Shown: positions 10,078 to 20,329, counted from the stretch's first letter. The stretch: 64,000 bases of DNA from an uncultured Desulfovibrio sp. (GCA_900541395.1 UQJT01000011.1:1-64000), one strand, 5' to 3'. Made by a program: numbers and translations. Notes: generated by a model not told the origin, from the sequence alone.

Positions 10078-11487
10078 TTACGTCAAAGGACCGGTCCGGC
10101 CCGGGCGCAGCATGTTGGCCGGGGCCAAAAGCTCATCCAGCCGTTCGCGGCTGAGCAGGCGCTTTTCCAACACCAGATCATAGACGGATTTTTCGTTTTC
10201 CAGCGCCTCACGGGCCAGAGCGGCGGCGCGCTCGTAGCCCAGACCGGGCATAAGAGCCGTAATGATGCCCACACTGTTCTGCACCATGCTCCGGCAACGT
10301 TCGGCATTGGCCGTAATACCCTTTACGCAGCGATCCTGCAGGGCGCGCACGCCCCGCCCCAGGCGCTCCAGACCGTTGAACAGGCAAAAAGCGATGACCG
10401 GCTCCATGACGTTCAGTTCCAGTTGTCCGGCTTCCGAGGCCAGGGTAACGGTCATATCCTTGCCGATGATATCGAAACAAATTTGGTTGACCATCTCGGG
10501 CATAACCGGATTGACCTTACCGGGCATGATGGACGAGCCCGGTTGGAGGCGGGGCAGGTTGATTTCGTTAAGGCCCGTGCGCGGCCCCGAGGACAACAGG
10601 CGCAAGTCGTTGCAAATTTTGGAAACCTTGGTGGCCGTGCGTTTGAGCACCCCGGATACCTGCACGTACACGCCGGTATCCCAGGTGGCCTCCACCAGAT
10701 TGACGGAACGCATGAGAGGCAAGCCCGTTTCCGCTCGCAAGGCCTCGGTGACCAGAGTCGCATAGCCCACCGGCGCACAGATGCCCGTGCCGATGGCTGT
10801 GGCCCCCATGTTGATTTCCAGCAGCAGACGGCGGGCCTGGCTCAGGCGACGCATGTCTTCGCCCAGGGTGGTGGCGTAGGCCGCGAACTCCATGCCCAGG
10901 GTCATGGGCACGGCGTCCTGCAACTGAGTACGCCCCATCTTGATCACGTCGGCGAATTGCCGCCCTTTGTCTGCAAAACCCCGTTTCAGGTGCGTCAGGG
11001 CCTCCAGAAACACCCCGATCTTCTCGTGCAGAGCCAGGCGCAGGGCCGTGGGGTACACATCGTTGGTGGACTGGGAACAATTCACGTGATTGTTGGGGTG
11101 GCAGTACTGATACTCGCCCTTTCCATGCCCCATGATTTCCAAGGCTCTGTTGGCAATAACCTCATTGGCGTTCATGTTGGTGGAGGTACCCGCCCCGCCC
11201 TGGATGCAGTCCACAGGAAACTGATCATGCAGCCTTCCGGCCACGATTTCGTCACAAGCCGCGCCTATGGCCCGGCCCACGTCCTCCGGCAACACCCCCA
11301 GGCGCATATTGGCCAGGGCGGCAGCCTTCTTTACCCGAGCCAGAGCCCGGATCAGTTCGGGCACCGAGCCTATGGCCTGGCCCGTTACGTTGAAATTATC
11401 CAACGCCCGGCAGGTCTGAATACCGTAATACGCGTCCGCCGGTATCTCCCGTTCGCCCAAAAAATCATGCTCCCGCCGCGTATCCAT
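10078..11487 (-). CDS. aspA: Aspartate ammonia-lyase
   Basis: A 469-residue aspartase/fumarase-superfamily enzyme that deaminates L-aspartate to fumarate and ammonia. The superfamily signature GSSIMPGKVNPVMPE lies at about 317-331, and the substrate regions GGAGTSTNMNANEVIANRA and HPNNHVNCSQSTND are also present. Length is normal for AspA (about 470). AspA rather than class II fumarase is favoured by the N-terminal EHDFLGEREIPADAYYGIQT. Start 11487 follows AAGGGAG; the frame continues upstream into the nitroreductase gene but without a start signal. Within the operon it would feed fumarate to respiration or biosynthesis. The 270 bases downstream (9808-10077) hold no recognisable feature. Confidence 0.95.
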   Translation of the reverse strand: MDTRREHDFLGEREIPADAYYGIQTCRALDNFNVTGQAIGSVPELIRALARVKKAAALANMRLGVLPEDVGRAIGAACDEIVAGRLHDQFPVDCIQGGAGTSTNMNANEVIANRALEIMGHGKGEYQYCHPNNHVNCSQSTNDVYPTALRLALHEKIGVFLEALTHLKRGFADKGRQFADVIKMGRTQLQDAVPMTLGMEFAAYATTLGEDMRRLSQARRLLLEINMGATAIGTGICAPVGYATLVTEALRAETGLPLMRSVNLVEATWDTGVYVQVSGVLKRTATKVSKICNDLRLLSSGPRTGLNEINLPRLQPGSSIMPGKVNPVMPEMVNQICFDIIGKDMTVTLASEAGQLELNVMEPVIAFCLFNGLERLGRGVRALQDRCVKGITANAERCRSMVQNSVGIITALMPGLGYERAAALAREALENEKSVYDLVLEKRLLSRERLDELLAPANMLRPGRTGPLT

Positions 11488-11539
11488 GCCATGCTCCCTT
11501 GTCGGAAAACCGGAAAGGCTCTCCCCATGAGCGTTCCCT

Positions 11540-12343
11540 TTACAGCCACTCCACCCTGGCGGCCAGACGGGCGGGAGGACGCCGATAACGGTAACGTGGA
11601 TAACCGACCATGAGACCGCCGTACACGGCCCGATCGTCGGGCAAGCCCAGCCAGGCCAGAAGGTCGGGACGCTCCAGGGCGGCACGCCCGGCCAGCCCGG
11701 ACCAGCAGGCCCCCAGCCCCTCGGCCGCCAGCAAAAGTTCCACATAGGTCAGGGCCACGCCGCAATCCTGACCGCTCATGGCGAAATCCCGGCGGGAGTG
11801 CACCAGAAGAGCGCAGGGCGCGTCGCGCAGCATGGTGTCCACGCCGCGGCGGTATTCTTCGGCCACGGCGGCATACAGGGGCGATCCCTCAGCCCAGGCG
11901 GCAATGCTGTCCGCCAGGCGACGCAGGGCGGCCCGGTCCTGAACGACAATCCAGCCCAAATCCTGCCGATTGCTGGCCGTGGGCGCATAGCGCGCAGCGT
12001 CCAACACCCCCTCCAGCACCTCGCGCGGCACGGGATCGGGTTTGAACTCGCGCACGGACCGCCGCATTCGCAAAAACGCGTTCAGACGAGCGGGCTCCAG
12101 ACGCCATGCGCTCCAGGCGGCGTCATCGGCCGGAGTATCGCCCTGACCTTCCCGCTCCACCGATACGGCCCGCCGGGGACAGACGGCCGCACAGTGACCA
12201 CAGCCGTTGCAGGGCCGCGACAGCCCCGGATTAAGCACCGCTTTGCCGGAGTCCATGACAATGCTCCCGGTGGGGCACACCGCCACGCACAGGCCGTCCC
12301 CGCAACACAGGGCCGGATCAATACAGGGCCGGATTATAGCCAT
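11540..12343 (-). CDS. Ferredoxin-nitroreductase fusion protein
   Basis: A 267-residue flavoprotein with an N-terminal two-cluster ferredoxin (about 1-65) and an FMN nitroreductase domain (about 75-250, with RRSVREF and ARYAPTASNRQ). The second cluster motif CNGCGHCAAVCP is canonical. The first reads CCGDGLCVAVCP, with Asp at the usual second Cys, as in ferredoxins with an Asp-liganded or 3Fe-4S centre. It probably passes electrons from a ferredoxin-type donor to FMN for reduction of a small organic substrate. Start 12343 chosen for GAGGAAG upstream; the shadow extension to 12388 is rejected. It lies between aroM-like genes and aspA in the operon. Substrate unknown. Confidence 0.9.
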   Translation of the reverse strand: MAIIRPCIDPALCCGDGLCVAVCPTGSIVMDSGKAVLNPGLSRPCNGCGHCAAVCPRRAVSVEREGQGDTPADDAAWSAWRLEPARLNAFLRMRRSVREFKPDPVPREVLEGVLDAARYAPTASNRQDLGWIVVQDRAALRRLADSIAAWAEGSPLYAAVAEEYRRGVDTMLRDAPCALLVHSRRDFAMSGQDCGVALTYVELLLAAEGLGACWSGLAGRAALERPDLLAWLGLPDDRAVYGGLMVGYPRYRYRRPPARLAARVEWL

Positions 12344-12377
12344 ATGCTTTTCTTCCTCTGAAAACCGTAAAAGGGAC

Positions 12378-13067
12378 CTATGCACCAAGCAATTCCGAAG
12401 CGGTACGGGCCAGCACCCCGGTGGCCTGAAGCACGGGACGGCCGCAGACCGCCCGAATCAGGCGCTTGTGTTCCGTCGTAAAACCCATGCAGTGCGTCAC
12501 CACAAAATCCACGTCGCGCAATCCTTCCGCCGCGCGGGCCACAGCTTCGGCCGGCCCATAGGGCGAGGCCGAGGCCGTACGAATGCCTTTCAGGGGCAGG
12601 TCGGCATAATGAGCGGCCACGGCGGCTTCCTGCGCGGGCAGGGGGACCATCAGGCCCATGACGCGGTCCGGTCGGGCCAAAGCGGCTATCCAGTGATCCA
12701 CCACGCGCCCCGCTTCCAACACAAATAAACCGGGAGGAAAACGCAGCCCCTCGAATACGCTGGTGCACAGCAACACAGCCACTTCGGCTCCCCGCTCCTT
12801 CACCCGGTGGAAGCGAGACTCCAACAAGGGCGGCAGACGATGCTTATCCAAACAACACTGAGTGCCGTCGGCCAGGCGGGACACCAGGGGAAACGGATCA
12901 TCCCGGCCGGGGGCCAGCGCGGCGACGGATGCGGCGTCCAGCCCGTCCAGCACGCCTTCCTCCAACAACTCCACATCGTCGCCGAGCACGGAGCGCATGG
13001 TGGACGTGACATCCACGCGCGGCGTCTGGCCTATGGCCACCAAACCGAGTTTGGGCGCGGCCATCAT
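12378..13067 (-). CDS. AroM-like protein 1
   Basis: A 229-residue cytoplasmic protein of the AroM family, whose biochemical role is not established. Family-like features are the N-terminal GLVAIGQTPRVDV, a central LLCTSVFEGL stretch and the C-terminal VVTHCMGFTTEHKRLIRA. The fold pattern (paired Cys-containing loops) resembles Asp/Glu/hydantoin racemases, so racemase or isomerase activity is possible. Its start ATG overlaps the TGA of the upstream paralogue (13067-13069), with GGGAG as ribosome site, so translation is coupled. The pair is discussed under findings. Confidence 0.85.
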   Translation of the reverse strand: MMAAPKLGLVAIGQTPRVDVTSTMRSVLGDDVELLEEGVLDGLDAASVAALAPGRDDPFPLVSRLADGTQCCLDKHRLPPLLESRFHRVKERGAEVAVLLCTSVFEGLRFPPGLFVLEAGRVVDHWIAALARPDRVMGLMVPLPAQEAAVAAHYADLPLKGIRTASASPYGPAEAVARAAEGLRDVDFVVTHCMGFTTEHKRLIRAVCGRPVLQATGVLARTASELLGA

Positions 13068-13744
13068 CAAGCTCCCGCCACTTCGGCGGCCAGCCGGGCC
13101 ATAAGCGCGTTGGCCTGCAATGTGGGACGGCCGCAAGCCTCGCGCACCACCCGCTTATGGTCGCCGTTGTATCCCATGCAGTGCAACACCACCACATCCC
13201 GATCCCGAAAGGCCGCGGCCGCCGCACGCACGTCGTCCAGGGAACCATAGGGATTGGCGTGGGCGGTAACCACGTCGAAGCCCATATCGCGGAATTTGCC
13301 GCCGGAAAAAGCCTCCTGTTCGGGCAGGGGAACCAGCACGCCCACCTTGCCCCCGACCGGACACGCGGCCCGCACGCCGTTGTCGACAACCTGCTGGCCA
13401 CGCAGCAGAAGCAGCCCCTCCGGCACCGCGAAGGGCGGAAAAGTGCCGGTGCACATCAGTGCCGCCACCTTCACCGAGGCGTCGCGCAGTTCGGTCAGGC
13501 AGCGCTCGATACGGGGAACGAGGGCTGGTTTGCTCACCACCACATGACTGCCGTCGTCCAACCGGGTCACCACAGGGTGTTCGCCGGGCACGGGCGCCAT
13601 ACGGGCCAGCTCGGCCGGGCTCAGCCCGTCCAAAGCGCCCTTGGCCGCCACCTCCACGCCGGGACCGAGCAAGGCCCTGACCACGGGCAACACGTCGTCG
13701 CGGCCGGACTGGCCCACCAAGACAAAACCGATTGTTCCGGACAT
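13067..13744 (-). CDS. AroM-like protein 2
   Basis: A 225-residue paralogue of the next gene, sharing the N-terminal GFVLVGQSGRDDV pattern, the central ALMCTGTFPPF and the C-terminal VVLHCMGYNGDHKRVVREACGRP. Start 13744 is preceded by GGGAGGT. It lies 87 bases after the permease gene and overlaps its paralogue by one base. Two copies side by side suggest a heteromeric enzyme or different substrates or stereoisomers. A perfect TTGTCGACAA occurs inside the coding sequence at 13380-13389, probably by chance. Confidence 0.85.
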   Translation of the reverse strand: MSGTIGFVLVGQSGRDDVLPVVRALLGPGVEVAAKGALDGLSPAELARMAPVPGEHPVVTRLDDGSHVVVSKPALVPRIERCLTELRDASVKVAALMCTGTFPPFAVPEGLLLLRGQQVVDNGVRAACPVGGKVGVLVPLPEQEAFSGGKFRDMGFDVVTAHANPYGSLDDVRAAAAAFRDRDVVVLHCMGYNGDHKRVVREACGRPTLQANALMARLAAEVAGA

Positions 13745-13831
13745 GATTGACCTCCCGGGCAAAATCGTTCCGGGCCGCCGCCCCGCCGGAGAGACGGCCC
13801 TGTTCCACGTGAAACCGTCCGGGCGGCCGGT

Positions 13832-14638
13832 TTATTGCCCCCCGTAGATGGACTTGAGCCCCACAAAGCGCTGCATGAGAAACATCAGTATATAGGCCAA
13901 GGCGATATTCAGGGTCGAAATGGCCGCCGCCGTGGGGTCGAACTCAAAGCGCAAGTAGTCGAATATCTGCACCGGCAATGTGGAATAGCCGGGCCCGGTG
14001 AGCATCAGAGACAGAGGGAACTGGTCGAAGGAGCTGATGAAGGCAAAAATGCCCCCGCCTATAACCCCGCTTTTGATATGGGGCAGGGTGATAAGGAAAA
14101 AAGTCTTGAGTCTGGTGGCGCCAAGGCTGCGGGCTACTTCCTCGATGGAATAGTCGAAGTTGTAGAGCACGCTGCTCACGACCAGAAAGACATAAGGGGT
14201 GGTGATCAGGGTGTGGGCCGCGTACAGGCCGAAAAAGCTCTTGTTGCCCGCTCCTATGGTGTAGAAGTAGAGCATGACCGCCAAACCGGTAAGAATGGAA
14301 GGCAGCATAAGAGGCGACAGGATGACGGGACGCAGCACGTTGCCCAGCTTGCCCGCGTAGCGCACCACATACAGGGCCGCGCCCAGGCCCAACAGAGAGG
14401 ACGTCACGGACGAAGCCAGAGCCAGCTTGAGGCTGAATATGAAGGAGTCGATCATCTGGCTGTTGTTCATCAGCTTATGGAACCAGCGCAACGACAGTCC
14501 CTCGGGCGGAAAATGCAGATATTCCCCGCTGTTGAACGCGGCCAGCAGGACCACGATGGTGGGCAGGACCAAAAAGACGTATACAGCGCCGACCACCACG
14601 GACAGGAAACGATCGGCCCAGGTTTTCCGTTGGTTCAT
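13832..14638 (-). CDS. ABC transporter permease (PotC-type)
   Basis: A 268-residue inner-membrane permease of the spermidine/putrescine-type importer family. About six hydrophobic segments are visible and the cytoplasmic EAA loop appears as EEVARSLGATRLKTFFLITLP near residues 165-185. Start ATG overlaps the stop of the partner permease (ATGA, 14635-14638), with GGGGG as ribosome site. It pairs with the upstream permease, ATPase and binding protein as one importer. Polyamine transport is the family default, but the context suggests an amino-acid or hydantoin-like solute. Confidence 0.92.
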   Translation of the reverse strand: MNQRKTWADRFLSVVVGAVYVFLVLPTIVVLLAAFNSGEYLHFPPEGLSLRWFHKLMNNSQMIDSFIFSLKLALASSVTSSLLGLGAALYVVRYAGKLGNVLRPVILSPLMLPSILTGLAVMLYFYTIGAGNKSFFGLYAAHTLITTPYVFLVVSSVLYNFDYSIEEVARSLGATRLKTFFLITLPHIKSGVIGGGIFAFISSFDQFPLSLMLTGPGYSTLPVQIFDYLRFEFDPTAAAISTLNIALAYILMFLMQRFVGLKSIYGGQ

Positions 14639-15501
14639 TTCAACCCCCGCATGGCGTTGGTCATAAGCTTGATATACAGCGTGAGCAAAGTGACCACCAC
14701 GACGAACATGATGACGGCCATAGATGCCCCGCCGGGCCAGTCGAAGGCTTCCAGAGTATTCTGGACGATAAGCAGCGGCGTGGTGACGATACGGTTGCCG
14801 CCGAGCAGAATGGGAATGGCATAGGAACTGATGGTGAGCACGAAGACCATGATGGAGCCGGACAGGATGCCCGGCAAAGACATGGGCAGGGTAATTTTGC
14901 GAAAGGCCGTGAAACGACTGGCGCCCAAACTGCGGGCCGTGTAGTCCAGCTCCGGGTTGACGGCCTGAATGGAGCCGGTAAGGGAGATGACCATGTAGGG
15001 CAGATAAACCTGAATCATGCCGATCATGGTGCCCAGCCGGTTGTACATGAGCGGCAGGGGCGCATCAATGAGCCCCAGAGACAAAAGGCCGTCGTTGATC
15101 AACCCTTTGTCGGCCAGCAGAACCATCCAGCCGTAACAGCGGATAACCACGCCCACCAGCAGGGGCGAAATGACCAGCGTATACCAGAACCCCTTGTGGC
15201 GCGAGTTGCCGCGCGCCAGCCGGTAAGCCACGGGATAGGCCAACAGCAGGCAGATGACCACGGTCAGCACGCCCTGGGCCACGGTTTCAAACATGATCTC
15301 CCAATAAAAGGGATCAGTCAGGTTAAAGATATAATTTTCCAGCGTGAAGCCGGGCAGGTAGGGCCCCGTGCTGCTGGTGGGCTTGAAGCTCATATAGGCC
15401 AGCAGCAGATAGGGCAGGATAAAAAAGCCGATGATCCACAGGGCGGCCGGGGCCAGAAGAAGCGACCGGGTAAGGCCCTGTTGCGTTTTGGTAACGGCCA
15501 T
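14635..15501 (-). CDS. ABC transporter permease (PotB-type)
   Basis: A 288-residue permease with about six transmembrane segments and the EAA-type loop DYTARSLGASRFTAFRKITLP near 195-215. Start at 15501 follows a strong GGAGG eight bases upstream. It is the first permease of the importer and is translationally coupled to the second by a 4-base overlap. The gap back to the ATPase gene (15502-15683) holds no gene. Confidence 0.92.
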   Translation of the reverse strand: MAVTKTQQGLTRSLLLAPAALWIIGFFILPYLLLAYMSFKPTSSTGPYLPGFTLENYIFNLTDPFYWEIMFETVAQGVLTVVICLLLAYPVAYRLARGNSRHKGFWYTLVISPLLVGVVIRCYGWMVLLADKGLINDGLLSLGLIDAPLPLMYNRLGTMIGMIQVYLPYMVISLTGSIQAVNPELDYTARSLGASRFTAFRKITLPMSLPGILSGSIMVFVLTISSYAIPILLGGNRIVTTPLLIVQNTLEAFDWPGGASMAVIMFVVVVTLLTLYIKLMTNAMRGLK

Positions 15502-15683
15502 GTTTGAGGCCTCCTAGGGCAGTGTCGTTCTGAAAGTATAGCCGGGTACGATTACATACGCTGTCGTTCAGGTTCCCCATCTCCGCCGCCGTCCCGCGTC
15601 GCATGAGGGTTGCGGCTGCTCCGGGCGGGGCGATGACGCGTCGCTTCGCTCGGCTTCGCGAGCATACGCAACGGGAACAGACT

Positions 15684-16760
<1,077 letters not shown>

Positions 16761-16901
16761 GTCCGCACGTTCCTCCAGCTTGGGGCCCGCGCGGCCTGGG
16801 CCGACGGGCGTTTTCCGGGATGCAAGCCCAGCGGACGGCGGAAGCGCGCTTCCCGTCCCTTGTGGCATACGGATGTCCGCATGGGGGAGAGCCCCGCCCC
16901 G

Positions 16902-18029
16902 TCAGGGCGCGACCCGCTCCATGGGCACATAGTCGATGTCGAACCCGTAATGACGGGGGGCCATGAAGGCCAGAGCGTCCGGCTCGCGATGCCGGGCCCG
17001 GGAGGGCACGCCTATAAGGGTGACGCGCTGTCCTTCCGCCAGTTCCTGGGTCATGACCGGCAACCCCGTGTCGGTCAAAATCTGTCCCACCCGGTCCGGC
17101 GTGGTGACGTGGGGCCTGCCGTCGAACCAGGTCACGTGGTTCTCGTTTTTGAACCACACCTTGTAACGGTGTCCGGCAAATTCCCCTTCTCCTTCAAACT
17201 CATGGGTGCCCACGTAGTAACCGTCGGGCACGCTCCATTCCTTGCGGGCCAAGACCCCCCGGAACAGCACGCGACCGCCCAGACGCTCCAGAACAACCGG
17301 GGTCACGTCGCGCCCCGCTTCGCGGGCCAACCTCATGGCGCGGCCCAGTTCAAAACTTTCCGTCAGGGTTCCGGCAAAAATGTGTTTTTTCATCTCCCGG
17401 CCGGGGATGAGAAAATAAGCCACGGCCGTGTTGCCGAAAGCGCCCGTGGCCAGCATTTTGCCCAGACGTTCGCCCAGGGCGTTGTTCACGGCCTCGTATA
17501 TCACGCATTTGTTCCCCCACTTGTCGGCGGAGGCCATAGGCGTCAGGGGGACGCCCGCGATGGACGGCATGCCTTGCCGCGTTTCGGGTTTGGCTTTACC
17601 GGTGTAATCGCCGTCCAGAGGCGTCAACCCGAGGGACAACGCCACGGACAGAGGGCCGGGACTGTTGGCGCCGCCCAGTTCGGACGGCACGATGCCGCTG
17701 ACGACGCGGCCGGTGACTTTTTCGAGAAACTTGAGAGCTTCGGCCAGGTTGTTGTCGTATTTCCATTCCACCAGGCCCAGGCGTTTCTTCTGTTCTTCCT
17801 GTTCGGGCGTCAGCGGAGCGCGATTGCCCATGAAACTGACGGTCACCACCCAGGCGTCGTCGGGAAAATCGGCCGGGTTCTGACAACGCACAGGCCCATA
17901 TTCAGCCAATGCCTTTTTGAGCAGGCGCGTTCCCTCGGCCACGGGTCCGCCGCCCCCTATCCCCTGGAAGCAGGCGCCCCAGGCAAGGTCTTCCACATCC
18001 TGTTCCGTGCTCAATACCAAATCGGCCAC
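16902..18029 (-). CDS. DUF917/S-methyl-thiohydantoin desulfurase-type protein, copy 2
   Basis: A 375-residue member of the DUF917 family, for which Pfam uses the name S-methyl thiohydantoin desulfurase domain; relatives are linked to hydantoin metabolism. Recognisable blocks are the N-terminal GIGGGGPVAEGTRLL, FMGNRAPLTPEQ, LVEWKY, ELGGANSPGP, DKWGNKCVIYEAVNNALGERLGKML and AFGNTAVA. A GTG start at 18029 is chosen since it follows AAGGGG and aligns exactly with the start of copy 1; a longer ATG form to 18128 overlaps the binding-protein gene. No signal peptide. It lies between binding protein and ATPase genes, suggesting it acts on the imported solute. Confidence 0.88.
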   Translation of the reverse strand: MADLVLSTEQDVEDLAWGACFQGIGGGGPVAEGTRLLKKALAEYGPVRCQNPADFPDDAWVVTVSFMGNRAPLTPEQEEQKKRLGLVEWKYDNNLAEALKFLEKVTGRVVSGIVPSELGGANSPGPLSVALSLGLTPLDGDYTGKAKPETRQGMPSIAGVPLTPMASADKWGNKCVIYEAVNNALGERLGKMLATGAFGNTAVAYFLIPGREMKKHIFAGTLTESFELGRAMRLAREAGRDVTPVVLERLGGRVLFRGVLARKEWSVPDGYYVGTHEFEGEGEFAGHRYKVWFKNENHVTWFDGRPHVTTPDRVGQILTDTGLPVMTQELAEGQRVTLIGVPSRARHREPDALAFMAPRHYGFDIDYVPMERVAP

Positions 18030-18103
18030 GATATTCCCCTTATTGCAACCTGAAGTCCGCCGGGGGAGCCCGGCTCCCCCGGCTTGAACCGGCTGACCGC
18101 TTG

Positions 18104-19144
18104 TCAGCGATTGATTTTCTGGTTCCACACGCGGATCAGACGGGCCTTGGCGTCGTTAAAGGCGTTCCAATCCCAGGAAGCGATGCGGGACACGGCCTCC
18201 GGACCGAGCACTTCGGTCTTCAGCTCATCCGGCACCGTGCCGCCCTTGATGGCCGGAGTGGTGAAGAAGCGCTTGGTGAACTTTTCCTGCACTTCGGGGG
18301 TCAGGATATAGTCAATCCACTTGGCGGCCAGGTCGGGATACTTGCTGGCCTTGTGAATACTGAACACCTGTTCGAACATGACCATGTGCTCCTCAGGCTC
18401 CACCCAGCCCAGGGGCAGCCCCTGCTGACGCAGCCGGGCCACGGCGGGCATGTCGATGACGCCCACGGAAATCTCGCCCAGAGACAACAACTTTTCCATA
18501 TCGCCGGAAAAGTCGGTCTGCTTGAAAGGCTTGAGTTCGGCAATCTTGTCGATGGCCTCGTCATACTTGTGCTCATCGCCGAACCACACCTTGCCCACGC
18601 TGAGCACGGTCATAGCGCCCAGGGAATTGGTCAGGGTGTACAGACCGACCTGCCCCTTGTATTCGGGGTTCCACAAATCTTTCCAGGATTTTGGAGGATT
18701 GGGCAAAAGATCGGTGCGGTACCCCAGCCCGGCGGGCTGGATGACGCCGATAACGCCCAGAACGTCGCCGTTGGTCGGGTCCTTGACCTGCATCATGGCG
18801 TTGTCAAGGTTGGGAATCATGGCCGGGGTCAGCGGCAGCATATATCCTTCGCGCCGCATCTGGGCCGACCAGATTTCGTTGAACATAAGCACGTCATAGG
18901 GGGCCTTGTCCTTGCCGCTGGCCCGCATCTCGGCCATCCAATCCTTGGCCAGGCCGATGGCCAGCACGATATCCACATCGTTGGCCTTGCTGAACTCAGG
19001 GATCAACTCGGTTTCAAAAAAGTTCTGATAGGCTCCGCCGAAGCACATGACCACCAGCTTGGGCCGTTCTGCGGCCACGGCGGGCGCGGAAACCGTCGTC
19101 AGCAGGCCGAGCGCCAGCATCAGGGAAACGAGACATTTACGCAT
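18104..19144 (-). CDS. Periplasmic solute-binding protein (PotD-type)
   Basis: A 346-residue extracellular solute-binding protein. A Sec signal peptide is clear: MRK, a hydrophobic core and APAVAA before the mature sequence near residue 25. The mature part begins with KLVVMCFGGAYQNFFETELIPEF, typical of family 1 polyamine/iron-type binding proteins. It delivers the ligand to the permeases encoded downstream. Placement between two DUF917 genes is notable and ties ligand identity to DUF917 chemistry. Ligand unknown. Confidence 0.92.
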   Translation of the reverse strand: MRKCLVSLMLALGLLTTVSAPAVAAERPKLVVMCFGGAYQNFFETELIPEFSKANDVDIVLAIGLAKDWMAEMRASGKDKAPYDVLMFNEIWSAQMRREGYMLPLTPAMIPNLDNAMMQVKDPTNGDVLGVIGVIQPAGLGYRTDLLPNPPKSWKDLWNPEYKGQVGLYTLTNSLGAMTVLSVGKVWFGDEHKYDEAIDKIAELKPFKQTDFSGDMEKLLSLGEISVGVIDMPAVARLRQQGLPLGWVEPEEHMVMFEQVFSIHKASKYPDLAAKWIDYILTPEVQEKFTKRFFTTPAIKGGTVPDELKTEVLGPEAVSRIASWDWNAFNDAKARLIRVWNQKINR

Positions 19145-19207
19145 GGGCTCTCTCCAGTGCTTGCCCGGCCCGCGGCGGACCGGGCGTTGGGAAGGGAAGC
19201 GCCGTGT

Positions 19208-20329
19208 TCAGCGCTGGTTCATGGGCACGTAATCGATATCAAACCCGTAGTGACGGGGCGACATGCGCGGCAAAATTTCCGGACGCAAATGCAGTTCGCG
19301 CGAGGGCAGACCGATGAACATAAAATGCTGGCCTTCCCGGCATTCGTTGTTGAGCAAAGGCATGCCCAGATTGGTTTCAATCTGGTGCACACGGTCGGGC
19401 GTGGTCACATAAGGCTTGTCGTCCAGCCACGTAACGTGGTTCTCGTTCTTATACCATACTTTAAAAGTATGGCCCGCGAACTCGCCGTCGCCCTCAAAAA
19501 CATGGTAGCCGTCCAAATACCCGTCTTTGACGGCCCAATCTTTCTTGACCAAGGTACCCTGGAACAGTTTGCGGCCGCCGGTATGGGCCAGGGCCGCCTC
19601 GGCCGCGTCGCGCCCCGCGGCGCGGGCCTCGCGCACGGCCTTGCCCAGGGAATGACTTTCGCTGATGGTGCCGGGCACCACACAGTTTTTCATCACCGAA
19701 GCTGGCAGAAGCAACAACGCTATGGCCGTGTTGCCGAACGCGGCCATAGCCAGCATTTTACCCAGGCGTTCGCCCAGGGCGTCGTTGACGGCCTCGTAAA
19801 TGACGGCCTTGTTGCCCCATTTGTCCACCGAAGCGATGGGCACGGTGGGTTCGCCCATCAGGCATGCCCCGCACTGAGCGATTTCCGGCACGGCCCGACC
19901 GGCATAGTCGGCGTCCACAGCATGGATGCCCATCGCCGCCGCCGTGGCGATGGGGCTGGGAGTGTTGGCCCCGCCCAGTTCGGGCACAATCAGGGCTTCG
20001 ACCTTGCGACCGCTGATCTTTTCCAGAAAACGCACGGCCTCGACCATGTTGTTTTCGTATTTCCACTCCACAAGCCCCAGGTTTTTCTTCTGGCTTTCCT
20101 GCTCCGGAGACAGAGGGGCGCGGTTGCCCATGAAACTGACTGTGGCCGTCCAGGCGTCGTCCCGCAACGCGCCGGGATCGACGCAGGTGATGGAGCCAAC
20201 GCGGGCCAGTTCCTTCTTAAGCAGAGTCAGCCCTTCGGAGGCCGTCCCTCCCCCGCCCACACCGTAAAAGGTGGCGCCCCAGGTCAAATCCTCCACGTCC
20301 TGTTCCGTTCTCAGCACCAATTCACTCAT
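19208..20329 (-). CDS. DUF917/S-methyl-thiohydantoin desulfurase-type protein, copy 1
   Basis: A 373-residue DUF917 protein and first gene of the 11-gene operon. It shares with copy 2 the blocks TEQDVEDL, GVGGGGTASEG, FMGNRAPLSPEQ, LVEWKYENN, ELGGANTPSP, DKWGNKAVIYEAVNDALGERLGKML and the C-terminal RHYGFDIDYVPM. The two are paralogues that may form a heteromer or handle related substrates. Start 20329 follows GAGGAAAC. Predicted cytoplasmic. The family's association with hydantoin-type rings is known; the actual reaction here is inference. Confidence 0.88.
   Translation of the reverse strand: MSELVLRTEQDVEDLTWGATFYGVGGGGTASEGLTLLKKELARVGSITCVDPGALRDDAWTATVSFMGNRAPLSPEQESQKKNLGLVEWKYENNMVEAVRFLEKISGRKVEALIVPELGGANTPSPIATAAAMGIHAVDADYAGRAVPEIAQCGACLMGEPTVPIASVDKWGNKAVIYEAVNDALGERLGKMLAMAAFGNTAIALLLLPASVMKNCVVPGTISESHSLGKAVREARAAGRDAAEAALAHTGGRKLFQGTLVKKDWAVKDGYLDGYHVFEGDGEFAGHTFKVWYKNENHVTWLDDKPYVTTPDRVHQIETNLGMPLLNNECREGQHFMFIGLPSRELHLRPEILPRMSPRHYGFDIDYVPMNQR

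Noticed and set aside
10423..11613. Rightward open frame opposite aspA
   Set aside because: Antisense of a clear aspartase; no start signal or motif.
13380..13389. TTGTCGACAA, resembling the GntR operator core
   Set aside because: Lies inside the AroM-like 2 coding sequence, without the flanking GTCGA half; probably chance.
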